This document shows, piece by piece, positions 18,217-29,047 of a stretch of 64,000 nucleotides of DNA. Each line of letters starts with the position of its first letter. The first letter of the stretch is position 1. The translations under genes and the position numbers were made by a program. The stretch is from positions 3,914,965 through 3,978,964 of the forward strand of contig NZ_CP104011.1 in NCBI RefSeq assembly GCF_025133575.1. Direction: 5' to 3'. Below the pieces are notes generated by a model, which worked only from the letters and a program-made list of their open reading frames with translations, searched no databases and was not told the DNA's origin. Source of the stretch: Pseudomonas sp. GCEP-101 (GTDB taxonomy: Bacteria > Pseudomonadota > Gammaproteobacteria > Pseudomonadales > Pseudomonadaceae).

Positions 18217-18564
18217 TCACACGCTCTTGCCGTCGTACTCCTTCACCGTCAGCCCGGCCAGGTCCACTCCCGGCAGGCAGCGCACGTTGATCGCCGCCAT
18301 CGGCGTGCCGTCCGGTGCGTCGGCGTAGGCCAGCGGCGCGCAGCCGCAGGTGGGGCAGAAGCGGTGTTCGATGCGGTGGGTGTTGAACGTATAGGTGCTC
18401 ATCGCACTCTCAGGAGTGGTCAGCTTCAGCTTGCCGCGCGGCACGAACCACAGCAGCGAGCCCTTGCGCCGGCAGATCGAGCAGTTGCATGACACGACGT
18501 CGCCGACGTCCCCTTCCACTTCGAACGCGATCTGCCCGCAATGGCAGCTGCCCTGGTGCTCCAT
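18217..18564 (-). CDS. GFA-family (CENP-V-like) zinc-binding protein
   Basis: The 115-residue protein has the GFA fold zinc ligands: CHC at 7-9, CNCSIC at 26-31, and FCPTCG later. The family is named after glutathione-dependent formaldehyde-activating enzyme, but most members have unknown activity. Start ATG 18564 is preceded by an excellent AAGGAGAAGG ribosome-binding site. The reading frame continues far upstream as an artefact of high GC. It is divergent from a small lipoprotein gene. The enzyme role is family-level only. Confidence 0.85.
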   Translation of the reverse strand: MEHQGSCHCGQIAFEVEGDVGDVVSCNCSICRRKGSLLWFVPRGKLKLTTPESAMSTYTFNTHRIEHRFCPTCGCAPLAYADAPDGTPMAAINVRCLPGVDLAGLTVKEYDGKSV

Positions 18565-18714
18565 GACCTTCTCCTTCTCGGGGTGTCCCGTGGGCAAACA
18601 GTGTAGTAGTCGCTGAAATGCCATTCGTCCGGTGGCATACTGCCGCGCCGTCGCGCAGGCCTCTGCGCCGCGTTCTAAGCTGGATTTGCCCTTATCACCT
18701 GCAGGAGTTTCGTC

Positions 18715-18993
18715 ATGCCGCGTATTCCCCTGATCATCGCCATGCTGCTGGCCGTTGCCGGTTGCTCGGGCAAGACCGTGAACCGCGACAGCTGCGCCAA
18801 CGAGCTGAACGCCGCCTGGCACGAGCTGGACCTGGCCAAGGCCGAAGGCTTCGCCGGAACCGTCAGCTATTCCAAGGCCCTCGGCCTGCTCACCACGGCC
18901 AAGACCCAACAGCAGGTCGAGGCGTACGATGGCTGCGCCGACAAGGCCAGCCGCGCGCGCTTCTACATCAAGGAATCCCGCGCCGGCCGCTGA
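18715..18993 (+). CDS. Small predicted lipoprotein, unknown function
   Basis: The 92-residue protein has a short basic start (MPRIPLII), a hydrophobic segment and the lipobox LAVAGC with the modified Cys near residue 17, indicating a lipid-anchored protein. The mature part is mostly helical, with two further cysteines (SCANEL and DGCADK) that could pair in the periplasm. A GCAGGAG ribosome-binding site at 18701-18707 supports the start. I do not recognise a named family. The gene stands alone between the GFA and flavin reductase genes. Confidence 0.75.
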   Translation: MPRIPLIIAMLLAVAGCSGKTVNRDSCANELNAAWHELDLAKAEGFAGTVSYSKALGLLTTAKTQQQVEAYDGCADKASRARFYIKESRAGR

Positions 18994-19056
18994 GCCGCGC
19001 ATCGCCGGGCCGCGCAGGCGGCCCGGGTCTTCCCACCGTTCTGTCCGGATCAGCCC

Positions 19057-19665
19057 ATGCAACTCGACTTCACCCAACTGCCCAAGGCCGAGGCCTACCG
19101 CTGGCTGGCATCCACCGTCACGCCGCGCCCGATCGCCTGGGTCACCACGCTGTCGGCGGACGGCACCAGCAACCTCGCGCCGTTCAGCTTCTTCCAGGTC
19201 GTCAGCGACTCGCCGCCGACCCTGCTGGTCAACACCAGCGTGCGCGAGGACGGCAGCCTCAAGGACACCCTGCACAACGTGCGCGAGACCGGCGAGCTGG
19301 TGATCCAGCTGGTCAGCGCTGCCCAGGCCGAGCAGATGAACGCCACCGCCGCCTGGCTGCCCCGCGGCGTCAGCGAGATCGAGCACGCCGGCATCGCCAC
19401 CCTGCCCAGCGAGCGCGTGGCGCCGCCGCGCGTGGCCGGCGCACCGGTGGCCTTCGAATGCCAGTTGGCGGAAATCATGCCGTACCCGGCGGACAACCCC
19501 GCCAGCATGCTGATCTTCGCCCGCGTGCTGCTGGCGCATATCGACGACGCGGTGATGCAGGACGCTCGCCACGTCGACCCGGCAAAGCTGGACCTGGTCG
19601 GTCGCCTGGGCGGCACCCAGTACAGCTACACCCGCGACACCTTCAGCATGATCCGCCCGAAGTAA
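19057..19665 (+). CDS. Flavin reductase-like (FMN-binding) domain protein
   Basis: The 202-residue protein starts with the DIM6/NTAB flavin-reductase fold signature: TVTPRPIAWVTTLSADGTSN, LAPFSFFQVVSDSPPT and DTLHNVRETGELVIQLV. Such proteins bind FMN and act as NAD(P)H:flavin reductases or related flavoenzymes; the natural substrate here is unknown. It ends with YSYTRDTFSMIRPK. Its stop lies 5 bp from the stop of the convergent hypothetical gene. The ribosome-binding site is weak. Confidence 0.85.
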   Translation: MQLDFTQLPKAEAYRWLASTVTPRPIAWVTTLSADGTSNLAPFSFFQVVSDSPPTLLVNTSVREDGSLKDTLHNVRETGELVIQLVSAAQAEQMNATAAWLPRGVSEIEHAGIATLPSERVAPPRVAGAPVAFECQLAEIMPYPADNPASMLIFARVLLAHIDDAVMQDARHVDPAKLDLVGRLGGTQYSYTRDTFSMIRPK

Positions 19666-19670
19666 CTCCG

Positions 19671-20045
19671 TCAGTCGAACGCCAGCTCCAGGCCCAGGTG
19701 CCAGCGGTTGTCGCCGAAGCGGGCGCGCTCCATGCGTTCGCTGAAGTCGTAGAGTTCCAGCAGCAGCGCCTGGCGGTTGCCGAACGCCAGGGCGTCGCTG
19801 TGGATCAGGCCGAGAATGGCATGCACCAGCCGCCGCCCGGTTTCCGCGTCGTGCCAGCAATCGAGCCGCTCGCCGGTGGGCTCGTCGCAGTCCAGCGCAC
19901 AGACGAAATGGCGGATCGGCGGCAGCTCGCGCCAGCTCAGCAGCGGGTCGATGCGCCGCTGCTCGCGGTACAGCTCCGGCAGCGCCAGGCTCGGCGCCAG
20001 GCCATTGAGCGGGCGCTGCAGGATCAGTCGATAGCGCGCACCCAT
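19671..20045 (-). CDS. Conserved hypothetical protein
   Basis: The 124-residue soluble protein has no signal peptide or transmembrane segment and is rich in Leu, Arg and His/Trp (CALDCDEPTG, LDCWHDAETGRRL, LYDFSERMERARFGDNRWHLGLELAF). I do not recognise the family. The convergent arrangement with the flavin reductase (5-bp gap) and clean codon use support a real gene. The 273 bp upstream (20046-20318) contain no other gene that I can support. Confidence 0.6.
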   Translation of the reverse strand: MGARYRLILQRPLNGLAPSLALPELYREQRRIDPLLSWRELPPIRHFVCALDCDEPTGERLDCWHDAETGRRLVHAILGLIHSDALAFGNRQALLLELYDFSERMERARFGDNRWHLGLELAFD

Positions 20046-20318
20046 CCGTGCACCTCCGGCGAGAGAAGAGGTGCAGGAATCTGCCCGTTGAGAACGTGAT
20101 GATTCTGTCGGCAGCGTCCTTGGTTGCGCTGGAAACTTCTGATCAGTGTTCTGGATACGACCTCGGCGTATCTCTGCGCAGCATCACCGTGCCATCACCG
20201 CCTTGCCCTCTATCCAACCGGCGATCGGCGCTCCTAATGTTCCGCGCAAAAGCAGCGATAACGATCAGGAGACCTTCGAGGATTTCCTGCAACGCCATTG
20301 CGGATGGGGGGAGATGCC

Positions 20319-22274
20319 ATGGTTGCCTTCGTGCAGCGTCGTCTGGCCGATATGGGAACGGCGAAGAAACTGGCCATCGGGTTCGGCCTGGTGCTGTTGC
20401 TGACCGCCCTGGTGGCGGTGATCGGTGTCACCTCGCTGAGGGCGATTTCCCAGCGCTTCGACCTGCTCGGCGACATGTCGACCATCAACCGCGAGTTGCT
20501 GGAGATGCGCCAGAGCGAGAAGGACTTCGTGATCGACGCCAGCGACGCTTCCGCCAAGCGCCTGCGCGAGCACGCCGGCGCGCTCAACGACGCCGTGACG
20601 CGGCTCAAGGCCGAGCCCGACCAGGCCGCTGCCATGGCGCGGGTGGAGCAGGGCGTGGCCGACTACCTCGCCGCCTTCGCCCGCTTCGAGCAATCCAGCA
20701 AGAGCCGTCGCCTGTCGCTGGACGCTGCCACCTGGTCGGTGAACGGCGCCTCGAACAGCCTGGACATCCTGCAATCCAGCCTGGCCGATGACGGCGCCTA
20801 TGAACTCAAGGACTCCCAGGGTCAGAAGGGTGAGGAACTGCTGCAGCAGGCCGCCCAGGTCAGCCAGCTCTACCGCCTGGTGCTGCAGGGCCTGAACGAG
20901 GCGCGCTCGCGCCTGGAGGCCGGCAGCGAGGAGAAGGCCGAGGGCGGCCGCATCAAGTCTGCCGCCGAAGCGCTGGAGCTATCCGCCAAGCTGCAGGAAA
21001 CCATCACCGACCCGACCTACGTCTCGGTGCTCAAGGACGTCATCACCAACATCAACGCCTTCGTCGAGAAACTCGACGAATACACCGCCAGCCTGCAGCA
21101 GGAAAAACAGGTCCACGCGCAGATGAACGAGCGCGCCGCCCAGGTCATGCAGCAGGTCGACGATGCCTATGCCGCCCAGCGTGCGGCGATGCAGGGCCAT
21201 CTGCGCACCAACACCCTGTCGATCATCGGTTCGGCCGCGCTGGCGCTGCTGGTGGGCGCATTGGCGTCGCTGCTGATCACCTGGATGATCGTGCGCCCGC
21301 TGCGCCAGGTGATCGGCATGGCCAGCCGCATCGCCGAAGGCGACCTGAGCGTGAGCATCGAGGTGCAGCGCAAGGACGAAGTGGGCCAGTTGATGGGCGC
21401 GGTGGGCAGCATGGCCGACAGCCTGCGCGGCATCGTCAGCCGCCTGCGCGACGGGGTGGGGCAGATCACCGCCTCGGCGCAGGCGCTGTCCAGCGTCACC
21501 GAGCGCACCCAGCACGGGGTGAACAGCCAGAAGGCCGAGACCGACCAGGTCGCCACGGCGATGAACCAGATGGCCGCCACCGTCCACGACGTGGCGCGCA
21601 ACGCCGAGGAGGCCGCCAGCTCTGCCGAGCAGGCCGACGGCAAGGTCGCCAGCGGCCAGGACGTGGTGCGCCAGACCCTCGGCCGGATCGAGCAACTGGC
21701 CGACGCGGTGCGCGCGGCCACCGACAGCATCGAGCAGCTCGGCCGCGAGAGCCAGAGCATCGGCAGCGTGCTGGACGTGATCAAGAACGTCGCCGAGCAG
21801 ACCAACCTGCTGGCGCTCAACGCCGCCATCGAGGCCGCGCGGGCCGGCGAGCAGGGCAGGGGCTTCGCCGTGGTGGCGGACGAGGTGCGCGCGCTGGCGC
21901 GCCGTACCCAGCAGTCCACCGCCGAGATCGAGACGCTGATCGCCGCCCTGCAGAACGGCGCCAGCACCTCGGTGCAGCGCATGCAGCGCAGTCACGCGCT
22001 GGTGGAGATGACCGTGGGCGATGCGGTGCAGACCGAGGCTGCGCTGGGCACCATTGCCTCGGCGGTGGCGGTGATCCATCAGATGAACCAGCAGATCGCC
22101 GCCGCGTCCGAGCAGCAGAGCGCCGTGGCCGAAGAGATCAGCCGCAGCGTCAGCAGTATCCGTGGCATCGCCGACGAGTCGGCACAGGCCATGGAGTCCA
22201 CCGCGTCGTCCAGCGTCGAGCTGGCGCAGCTCAGCCGCGAACTACAGGGGCTGGTCGGGCAGTTCCGCCTCTGA
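20319..22274 (+). CDS. Methyl-accepting chemotaxis protein with long helical periplasmic domain
   Basis: The 651-residue receptor has TM1 (about 18-40), a periplasmic ligand-binding region of about 255 residues, TM2 (about 300-322), a HAMP domain and an MCP signalling domain. The signalling domain has the hairpin tip [20 protein letters not shown] followed by [20 protein letters not shown]. The ligand region is almost entirely helical and contains [12 protein letters not shown], which resembles helical-bimodular (HBM) sensors of organic acids. ATG 20319 is chosen because of a GGGGGAGA ribosome-binding site; an upstream TTG is unlikely. The 3' end overlaps the convergent SulP gene by 33 bp. 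The ligand is unknown. Confidence 0.9.
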   Translation: MVAFVQRRLADMGTAKKLAIGFGLVLLLTALVAVIGVTSLRAISQRFDLLGDMSTINRELLEMRQSEKDFVIDASDASAKRLREHAGALNDAVTRLKAEPDQAAAMARVEQGVADYLAAFARFEQSSKSRRLSLDAATWSVNGASNSLDILQSSLADDGAYELKDSQGQKGEELLQQAAQVSQLYRLVLQGLNEARSRLEAGSEEKAEGGRIKSAAEALELSAKLQETITDPTYVSVLKDVITNINAFVEKLDEYTASLQQEKQVHAQMNERAAQVMQQVDDAYAAQRAAMQGHLRTNTLSIIGSAALALLVGALASLLITWMIVRPLRQVIGMASRIAEGDLSVSIEVQRKDEVGQLMGAVGSMADSLRGIVSRLRDGVGQITASAQALSSVTERTQHGVNSQKAETDQVATAMNQMAATVHDVARNAEEAASSAEQADGKVASGQDVVRQTLGRIEQLADAVRAATDSIEQLGRESQSIGSVLDVIKNVAEQTNLLALNAAIEAARAGEQGRGFAVVADEVRALARRTQQSTAEIETLIAALQNGASTSVQRMQRSHALVEMTVGDAVQTEAALGTIASAVAVIHQMNQQIAAASEQQSAVAEEISRSVSSIRGIADESAQAMESTASSSVELAQLSRELQGLVGQFRL

Positions 22275-23981
22275 TGGCGGAGCGTTGACGGCCAGCTTGC
22301 GCTTGCCCTGTCTGTGCCAGCGCCGGTAGGCGTTGACACCGGCGCGCACCGAGCTGAACACCAGCGGCGGTTTCACCTCGCCCAGCGCGCCGGAGCGCTT
22401 GAGCATTGCCAGGGTTTCGCCGGTGACCCGCGCCAGGGACAGGTGCACACCCTGGGCGTCGAGCGTCTGCTGCACTTCGCGCAGCGTGGTCAGGCCGCTG
22501 ATGTCCAGGTTGAGGATGCCCTCGGCATTGAGCAGCACCGCCCGCGCGTTCGGCGCCTGCGCCACCACGTCGAGCAGACGCTGCTTGAAGTAATCGGCAT
22601 TGAAGAACAGGATCGGCGCGTCGAAGCGGTAGATCACCAGCCCCGGCAGGGTGCGTGCGGTGGGGTATTGCTCGACTTCCACCTGGCCGTCGATGCCGTG
22701 CACCCAGCCCATGACCGCGTCGTGCGGGCGATAGGTGAGGTAGAGCAGGCGCAGCAGGGCGAGCATGATGGCGACGAAGATGCCTGGCAGCACGCCGACG
22801 CTGAGCACGCCGACCGTGGTCAGCACGCACAGGCCGAACTCGAACCGGCTCAGGGCCCAGAAGCCGCGCAGCGCGCGGAAGTCGATCAGGCCCCAGCCGG
22901 CCATCAGCAGCACCGCGCCCAGCGCCGGCATCGGCACCCAGCCCAGCGGCTTGCTGAACAGCAGCAGGACCAGGCCGATCACCAGTGCGGCCACCACTCC
23001 GACCATCTGGCTCTTGCCGCCGACCATGTCGTTCACCGCCGTGCGCGAGTCGGCGCCGCTGATGACGAAGCCCTGGGAAATCCCCGCGCCGATATTGGCC
23101 ATGCCCAGCGCCATGAACTCGTGGTTGGCGTCCACGCTATAGCCATGGCGGGCGGCGAAGCTGCGCGCGGTGAGCATGGCACTGCAGAAGCTGACGATGG
23201 TGATGCCCATGGCATCGCGGAACAGGCTGCCCAGCTCCTCGACGCTGGTCTTCGGCCAGCTCAGGTGGGGCAGGCCCTGCGGCACTTCGCCGAGCAGCTT
23301 GATGCCGTACTGGTCGAGGCCGAACAGCGCGGCGACCAGCGAGGCGAACAGCACGCCCACCAGCGCGCCGGGGATCTTCGGGTAGCGCCGCGGCAGCAGG
23401 ATCATCAGCGCCAGCGTGCCGATGCCCAGCGCCAGGGTTGGCAGGTGCGTGTCGGCCAGGTTGCGCACCAGGGCGATCAGGCCTCGGACGAAGCCGCTGG
23501 TCTCGCTGTGGTAGCCGAGGATCTTGCCCAGCTGGCCGGCGATCAGGCTCAGGCCGATGCCGTTGAGATACCCCACCAGCGTCGGCCGCGAGAGGAAGCT
23601 GGCAACGAAGCCGGCCCGGGCGAAACCGGCGGCGATGGACAACGCGCCGACCATCACCGCGACGATCATCGACAATTGCAGCAGGCGCTCCGGGTTGCCG
23701 GCGGCCAAGGGCGTGATGGCCGCCGCGACCATGGCGGCGGTGGCGGCGTCCGGGCCGACCATCAGTTGCCGGGAGCTGCCGACGATGGCGTAGATCAGCA
23801 TCGGCAGGATGCAGGCGTAGAGCCCGACCTGGGGCGGGAAGCCGATGATCTGCGAATAGGCGATGGCAGTGGGAATCTGCACCGCGGCCACCGACAGACC
23901 GGCCTGGATATCGCGCGGCAGCCAGTCGGAACGGTAATGCAGCAGGCTGTCCAGGCCGGGCAGCCAACGGGCGAGCAACAT
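22242..23981 (-). CDS. SulP-family inorganic anion transporter
   Basis: The 579-residue transporter has the SulP signature [22 protein letters not shown] near the N-terminus, about 11-14 transmembrane segments, and a C-terminal cytoplasmic STAS domain ([21 protein letters not shown]). Members carry sulfate, bicarbonate, chloride or dicarboxylates; substrate is not resolvable here. ATG 23981 is preferred over an upstream in-frame TTG at 24008. It converges on and overlaps the chemoreceptor gene. Upstream lies a cluster of four REP hairpins. Confidence 0.9.
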   Translation of the reverse strand: MLLARWLPGLDSLLHYRSDWLPRDIQAGLSVAAVQIPTAIAYSQIIGFPPQVGLYACILPMLIYAIVGSSRQLMVGPDAATAAMVAAAITPLAAGNPERLLQLSMIVAVMVGALSIAAGFARAGFVASFLSRPTLVGYLNGIGLSLIAGQLGKILGYHSETSGFVRGLIALVRNLADTHLPTLALGIGTLALMILLPRRYPKIPGALVGVLFASLVAALFGLDQYGIKLLGEVPQGLPHLSWPKTSVEELGSLFRDAMGITIVSFCSAMLTARSFAARHGYSVDANHEFMALGMANIGAGISQGFVISGADSRTAVNDMVGGKSQMVGVVAALVIGLVLLLFSKPLGWVPMPALGAVLLMAGWGLIDFRALRGFWALSRFEFGLCVLTTVGVLSVGVLPGIFVAIMLALLRLLYLTYRPHDAVMGWVHGIDGQVEVEQYPTARTLPGLVIYRFDAPILFFNADYFKQRLLDVVAQAPNARAVLLNAEGILNLDISGLTTLREVQQTLDAQGVHLSLARVTGETLAMLKRSGALGEVKPPLVFSSVRAGVNAYRRWHRQGKRKLAVNAPPSEAELPDQPL

Positions 23982-24086
23982 CGAGTGATCTTCCTTGGAA
24001 TCGACCAAGGGAAATCCTAGCCGGAAAGGCTCAACAGGGCTTGTCGGAAATCATCGAGTTAGAGCGCGGAAGTGGGGAAGGTGCCC

Positions 24087-24251
24087 TGTAGGAGCGAGCG
24101 TGCTCGCGAATGTGCTTCCCGGCGGGGGGGGGGAACTGGGCCGGTTCGCGAGCAAGCTCGCTCCTACAGGCTGGGCCAAGCGTAGGAGCGGACTTCGTCC
24201 GCGATCCGTCGCATCGCGCCGGAATCCATCGCGGACGGAGTCCGCTCCTAC
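24087..24251. repeat. Four REP hairpins and a G10 tract
   Basis: REPs at 24087-24111, 24145-24169 (inverted, GAGC class), 24181-24205 and 24227-24251 (inverted, GGAC class). They form two head-to-head pairs, each a BIME-like unit. A homopolymer of ten G lies at 24124-24133 between the first two. No gene is present between the SulP start and the reductase stop. Confidence 0.85.
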
Positions 24252-24278
24252 GGAAGATGCCGGCAACGCCAGCGGCGG

Positions 24279-25283
24279 TCAGACCTTCAGCACCAGCTTG
24301 CCGAAGTTCTCGCCGCTGAACAGCTTGGCCAGGGTTTCGGGGAAGGTTTCCAGGCCTTCGACGATGTCTTCCTTCGACTTCAGCTTGCCTTCGGCGATCC
24401 AGGTCGCCATGTCCTTGAAGCCTTCCTGGAAGCGGTGGGCGTAATCCATCACCACCATGCCTTCCATGCGCGCGCGGTTGACCAGCAGCGACAGGTAGTT
24501 GGCCGGACCGCGCACGGCCTCCTTGTTGTTGTACTGGCTGATCGCACCGCAGATCACCACCCGCGCCTTGGGCGCCAGGCGGCCCAGTACCGCGTCGAGG
24601 ATGTCGCCGCCGACGTTGTCGAAGAACACATTGACGCCCTTGGGGCACTCGCGCTTGAGGCCGGCGGGCACGTCCTCGGCCTTGTAGTCGATGGCGCCGT
24701 CGAAGCCCAGCTCCTCCACCAGGTAGCGGCACTTGTCGGCGCCGCCGGCGATGCCGACCACGCGGCAGCCCTTGATCTTGGCGATCTGCCCGACCACGCT
24801 GCCCACCGCGCCGGCGGCGCCGGAGACCACCACGGTGTCACCGGCCTGGGGCAGGCCGACGTCGAGGAAGCCGAAGTAGGCGGTCATGCCGGTCATGCCC
24901 AGCGCGGAGAGGTACAGCGGCAGCGGCGCGCGCTGGCTGTCGACCTTGTAGAAGCCCTTGGGCTCGCCGAGGAAGTAATCCTGCACGCCCAGGGCGCCGT
25001 TCACTTCGTCGCCGACCTTGAAGTCCGGGTGTTGCGAGGCGATCACCTTGCCGACGCCCAGCGCGCGCATCACGTCGCCGATGGCCACTGGGGCGATGTA
25101 GGACTTGGCGTCGTTCATCCAGCCGCGCATGGCCGGGTCCAGCGACAGGTAAAGGTTCTTCACCAGGATCTGCCCTGGGCCGGGCTCGCCGACCGGGGTT
25201 TCCACGTAGGCGAAGGTGTCGCGGGTGGCGGCGCCGACCGGGCGCTGGGCGAGCTGGAACTGGCGGTTGATCTGGGCGGACAT
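24279..25283 (-). CDS. NADP-dependent oxidoreductase, CurA/YncB (medium-chain) type
   Basis: The 334-residue zinc-independent medium-chain reductase has an N-terminal GroES-like domain (GQILVKNLYLSLDPAMRGWM) and a Rossmann domain with the nucleotide motif GAAGAVGSVVGQIAK. It also has NVGGDILDAVL, as in curcumin reductase CurA, YncB and prostaglandin/leukotriene reductases that reduce enone double bonds. Catalytic zinc ligands are absent, as expected for this branch. Length is usual. It is divergent from the SDR gene across 237 bp, suggesting shared control. The physiological substrate is unknown. Confidence 0.88.
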   Translation of the reverse strand: MSAQINRQFQLAQRPVGAATRDTFAYVETPVGEPGPGQILVKNLYLSLDPAMRGWMNDAKSYIAPVAIGDVMRALGVGKVIASQHPDFKVGDEVNGALGVQDYFLGEPKGFYKVDSQRAPLPLYLSALGMTGMTAYFGFLDVGLPQAGDTVVVSGAAGAVGSVVGQIAKIKGCRVVGIAGGADKCRYLVEELGFDGAIDYKAEDVPAGLKRECPKGVNVFFDNVGGDILDAVLGRLAPKARVVICGAISQYNNKEAVRGPANYLSLLVNRARMEGMVVMDYAHRFQEGFKDMATWIAEGKLKSKEDIVEGLETFPETLAKLFSGENFGKLVLKV

Positions 25284-25520
25284 GGCAGTGAACTCTGTCA
25301 GTGGGAAAGCCTAGGTGATAGTCCGCGCCGGGCGTCGCGGCAAGCTCCGTCTGCCGGAGGAATGTCCGCCCATCGGCGTCAGTGATCCTCCTTCGCGGCA
25401 ATCATCATTGGGATGGATGCAGCGACGTCGCGCCGCCTGATAGTGCTTCGCGCCCGCAGCGCGCTGGCTAGACTGCCACGGTTATCCCTTTTCCCTTGCC
25501 CACGCCTTCGAGGAACACAC

Positions 25521-26282
<762 letters not shown>

Positions 26283-26308
26283 TCGTCTCCAGCCGACTGT
26301 GCTGGGGC

Positions 26309-26602
26309 GTTCCCTCTCCTCAACCCTGGCTGTGCCCCGCTCCGAAGGAAGCAGGGGACCGTGCTCTGCGGTGGGTAGTGCTGCGGCTTTACAGGATTCG
26401 ATGGGCTGGCCGGCGAGCTCAGAAGTTCCCGGGCATGCCAAACGGCTCCCTCGCCCTTCAGGGAGAGGGCGGGGGAGAGGGTAACCTCCGCAGCATTTTT
26501 TCAGGAAACCTGTAGGAGCGAGCTCGCTCGCGAACGGAGTTTCCGGCTGCTTCCGCGCTGGGCGGTTCGCGAGCAAGGACTAGGCGTCCCCCTCGGTCCT
26601 AC
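26309..26602. repeat. CTCTCCCT pair (variant) plus normal and insert-bearing REPs
   Basis: A CTCTCCCT inverted pair has arms at 26309-26365 and 26446-26483; the left arm carries the complement of the GGAGCGGGGC-type insert. A REP lies at 26510-26534. An unusual REP at 26566-26602 has the 17-bp word ACTAGGCGTCCCCCTCG (26579-26595) in its loop side. The region between the SDR and BASS genes is otherwise empty. Confidence 0.8.
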
Positions 26603-26747
26603 AAAAGGTGGCCCGCTCGCCTCACGATCCCGCCCGGTTCGCTACAGACTTTCGCATTTTGTTACAGGATGACGTGGTTTTGGCCCGCAAGGCCAGTTAC
26701 AAGCGCCCAAGAGGCCGAAACAATCGGCCCACCCCGGTTGGAGAATA

Positions 26748-27644
26748 ATGACAATGACCAACGATCCCTTGCTGACGCTCTTCATGCCCATTGCCCTGGG
26801 CATCATCATGCTGGGCCTCGGCCTGTCCCTGACCCTCGCCGACTTCGCCCGCGTGGTGCGCTATCCCAAGCCTGTGCTGATCGGCCTGGTCTGCCAGATC
26901 ATCCTGCTGCCCCTGGCATGCTTCCTCATCACCCTGGGCTTTGCCCTGGAAGCGGCGCTGGCGGTGGGCATGATGCTGCTGGCCGCATCCCCCGGCGGTA
27001 CCACCGCCAACCTCTACAGCCACCTGGCCCACGGCGACGTGGCGCTGAACATCACGCTCACCGCGGTGAACTCGGTGATCGCCATCCTCACCATGCCGCT
27101 GATCGTCAACCTGTCGCTGCTGTACTTCATGAACGACGGCCAGACCATCCCGCTGCAGTTCGGCAAGGTGGTGCAGGTGTTCATCATCGTCCTCGGCCCC
27201 GTGGCCATCGGCATGCTCGTGCGGCGCCTGCTGCCCGCCGTGGCCGCGGTGTTGCAGAAGCCGGTGAAGATTCTTTCCGCGCTGCTGCTGGCGGTGATCA
27301 TCGGCGTGGCCGTGACCAAGGACTGGCAGACCTTCCTCACCTATGCGCCCATCGTCGGCGCGGCGGCGCTGTGCTTCAACCTGCTGAGCCTGGCCGTGGG
27401 CTACTGGGTCCCGCGTCTGCTGAGACTTTCCAAGCCGCAATCGATCGCCATCGGCATGGAGATCGGTATCCACAACGGCACCCTCGCCATCGCCCTGGCG
27501 CTCAGCCCGATGTTGCTGAACAACCAGACCATGGCGATCCCCGCGGCCATCTATGGCGTGCTGATGTTCTTCACCGCCGGCCTCTTCGGCTGGTGGGTCA
27601 GCCGCGGCGTGGCCAAGACCGCGCCGGAGCAGGCGACGGCCTGA
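26748..27644 (+). CDS. Bile acid:sodium symporter (BASS) family transporter
   Basis: The 298-residue membrane protein has about 9-10 transmembrane segments. The two BASS core motifs are AASPGGTTANLYSHLA (crossover helix 4) and EIGIHNGTLAIALA (helix 9), where Na+ and substrate bind. Bacterial members move organic anions such as pantoate or keto acids; the substrate here is not known. The start may be ATG 26748 or ATG 26754. It stands alone, between a repeat cluster and the convergent benE gene. Confidence 0.88.
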   Translation: MTMTNDPLLTLFMPIALGIIMLGLGLSLTLADFARVVRYPKPVLIGLVCQIILLPLACFLITLGFALEAALAVGMMLLAASPGGTTANLYSHLAHGDVALNITLTAVNSVIAILTMPLIVNLSLLYFMNDGQTIPLQFGKVVQVFIIVLGPVAIGMLVRRLLPAVAAVLQKPVKILSALLLAVIIGVAVTKDWQTFLTYAPIVGAAALCFNLLSLAVGYWVPRLLRLSKPQSIAIGMEIGIHNGTLAIALALSPMLLNNQTMAIPAAIYGVLMFFTAGLFGWWVSRGVAKTAPEQATA

Positions 27645-27725
27645 CCTTCAGGCCAACCGGCAGGCACCGGCACCGCGCTTGATCGCGCTCAGGGGCGCTG
27701 CTTTCGCTGAGCATGGAATTCGCCG

Positions 27726-27800
27726 GCGGGGACTTCGCGGACAAGGTCCGCTCCTACACCGCGCGGTGTTCCGCCTGTAGGAGCGGGCCCACGCCCGCGA
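27726..27800. repeat. REP pair
   Basis: An inverted REP (TTCGCGGACAAGGTCCGCTC, 27726-27752) is followed by a REP of the GGGC class (27775-27800). It lies between the convergent BASS and benE genes, the usual place for such elements at transcript ends. Confidence 0.85.
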
Positions 27801-27834
27801 TCCGCCGGCCGGGGCGGCGTTCAGCGGGGCACGC

Positions 27835-29034
27835 TCAACCAGCGCGGCGCCAGTTGAGCACCAGCTGGGTCAGCAGGCCTGCCACCAGGCCCCAGAAGGC
27901 CGAGCCCACGGAGAACAAGGTGAAGCCCGAGGCGGTGACGAGGAAGGTGACCATTGCCGCTTCGCGCTGGCGCGCGTCGGCCATGGCGTTGGTGAGGCCG
28001 TTGGTGATCGAGCCGAGCAGCGCCAGCGCGGCGATGGACAGCACCAGCGCCTTGGGCAACGCGGCGAACAGCGCCGCGAGCGTGGCGCCGAAGATGCCGG
28101 CGATGCCGTAGAACAGCCCGCACCAGAGCGCGGCGGTGTAGCGCTTGTGCGGGTTTTCGTGGGCTTCCGGGCCGGTGCAGATGGCCGCGCTGATGGCCGC
28201 CAGGTTGATGCCGTGGGAGCCGAACGGCGCCAGCAGCAGCGAGGCGATACCGGTGGTGGAGATCAGCGGCGAGGCGGGCACCTGGTAGCCGTCGGCGCGC
28301 AGCACGGCGAGGCCGGGCATGTTCTGCGAAGCCATGGCGACGATGAACAGCGGGATGGCGATGCTGATGGTGGCGGCCAGGGAGAAGCTCGGCGTGGTCC
28401 ACACCGGGCGGGCGATTTCCAGCTGGAAGTGGCTGAAGTTGAGCAGGCCGAGGACGCCCGCCAGGGCGACGCCCACCAGCAGCGCGGCGAATACCGCGTA
28501 GCGCGGCGACAGGCGCTTGGCGACGAGGTAGCTGACGAACATGGCCACCACCAGCTCCGTCTGCTGCTGCGCGGCGTTGCAGATCTCGATGCAGATGCGG
28601 AACAGCACGCCGGCCAGCAGCGCCGAGGCCAGCGCGCCGGGCACCTGGCGCATCAGGCGGTCGAAGCTGCCGGTGAGGCCGCAGAGGGTGATCAGGCCCG
28701 CGCAGACGATGAACGCGCCGATGGCTTCGCCGTAGGGCACGCCGGGCAGGCTGCTGATCAGCAGCGCCGCGCCGGGGGTGGACCAGGCGATCACGATGGG
28801 CGTGCGGTAGCGCAGGGTCAGGCCGATGGTGGTCAGGGCCATGCCGATGGACAGCGCCCAGATCCACGAGGAAATCTGCGCGGTGGAAAGCCCGGCTGCC
28901 TGGCCGGCCTGGAACATCAGCACCAGCGAGCTGGTGTAGCCGGTGAGCATGGCGACGAACCCGGCGACGATGGCGGCGGGGGAGGAGTCGGCCAGCGGGC
29001 GCAGCGGCGCGGTGGCGGGAGTGGTGTCAGTCAT
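27835..29034 (-). CDS. benE: Benzoate/H(+) symporter family transporter
   Basis: The 399-residue BenE-family protein has about 11-12 transmembrane helices. Family features are AAIVAGFVAMLTGYTSSLVL at the N-terminus, IAWSTPGAALL, and FGSHGINLAAISAAICTGPEAHENPHKRY. BenE proteins import aromatic acids, classically benzoate, but no benzoate catabolic genes are nearby, so the substrate is uncertain. Start ATG 29034; a LysE-type gene ends upstream, 13 bp away on the same strand, suggesting an operon. Confidence 0.85.
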   Translation of the reverse strand: MTDTTPATAPLRPLADSSPAAIVAGFVAMLTGYTSSLVLMFQAGQAAGLSTAQISSWIWALSIGMALTTIGLTLRYRTPIVIAWSTPGAALLISSLPGVPYGEAIGAFIVCAGLITLCGLTGSFDRLMRQVPGALASALLAGVLFRICIEICNAAQQQTELVVAMFVSYLVAKRLSPRYAVFAALLVGVALAGVLGLLNFSHFQLEIARPVWTTPSFSLAATISIAIPLFIVAMASQNMPGLAVLRADGYQVPASPLISTTGIASLLLAPFGSHGINLAAISAAICTGPEAHENPHKRYTAALWCGLFYGIAGIFGATLAALFAALPKALVLSIAALALLGSITNGLTNAMADARQREAAMVTFLVTASGFTLFSVGSAFWGLVAGLLTQLVLNWRRAG

Positions 29035-29047
29035 GCACGTATTTCCA

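Noticed and set aside
18565..19860. N-terminal extension of the GFA gene giving a 547-residue protein
   Set aside because: The extension runs antisense to the lipoprotein and flavin reductase genes and lacks family similarity; ATG 18564 has an excellent ribosome-binding site.
20221..20318. Possible FliA (sigma-28) promoter upstream of the chemoreceptor (AGCGATAACG)
   Set aside because: The -10-like GCGATAAC has no matching -35 TAAA or TCAAG at the right distance.
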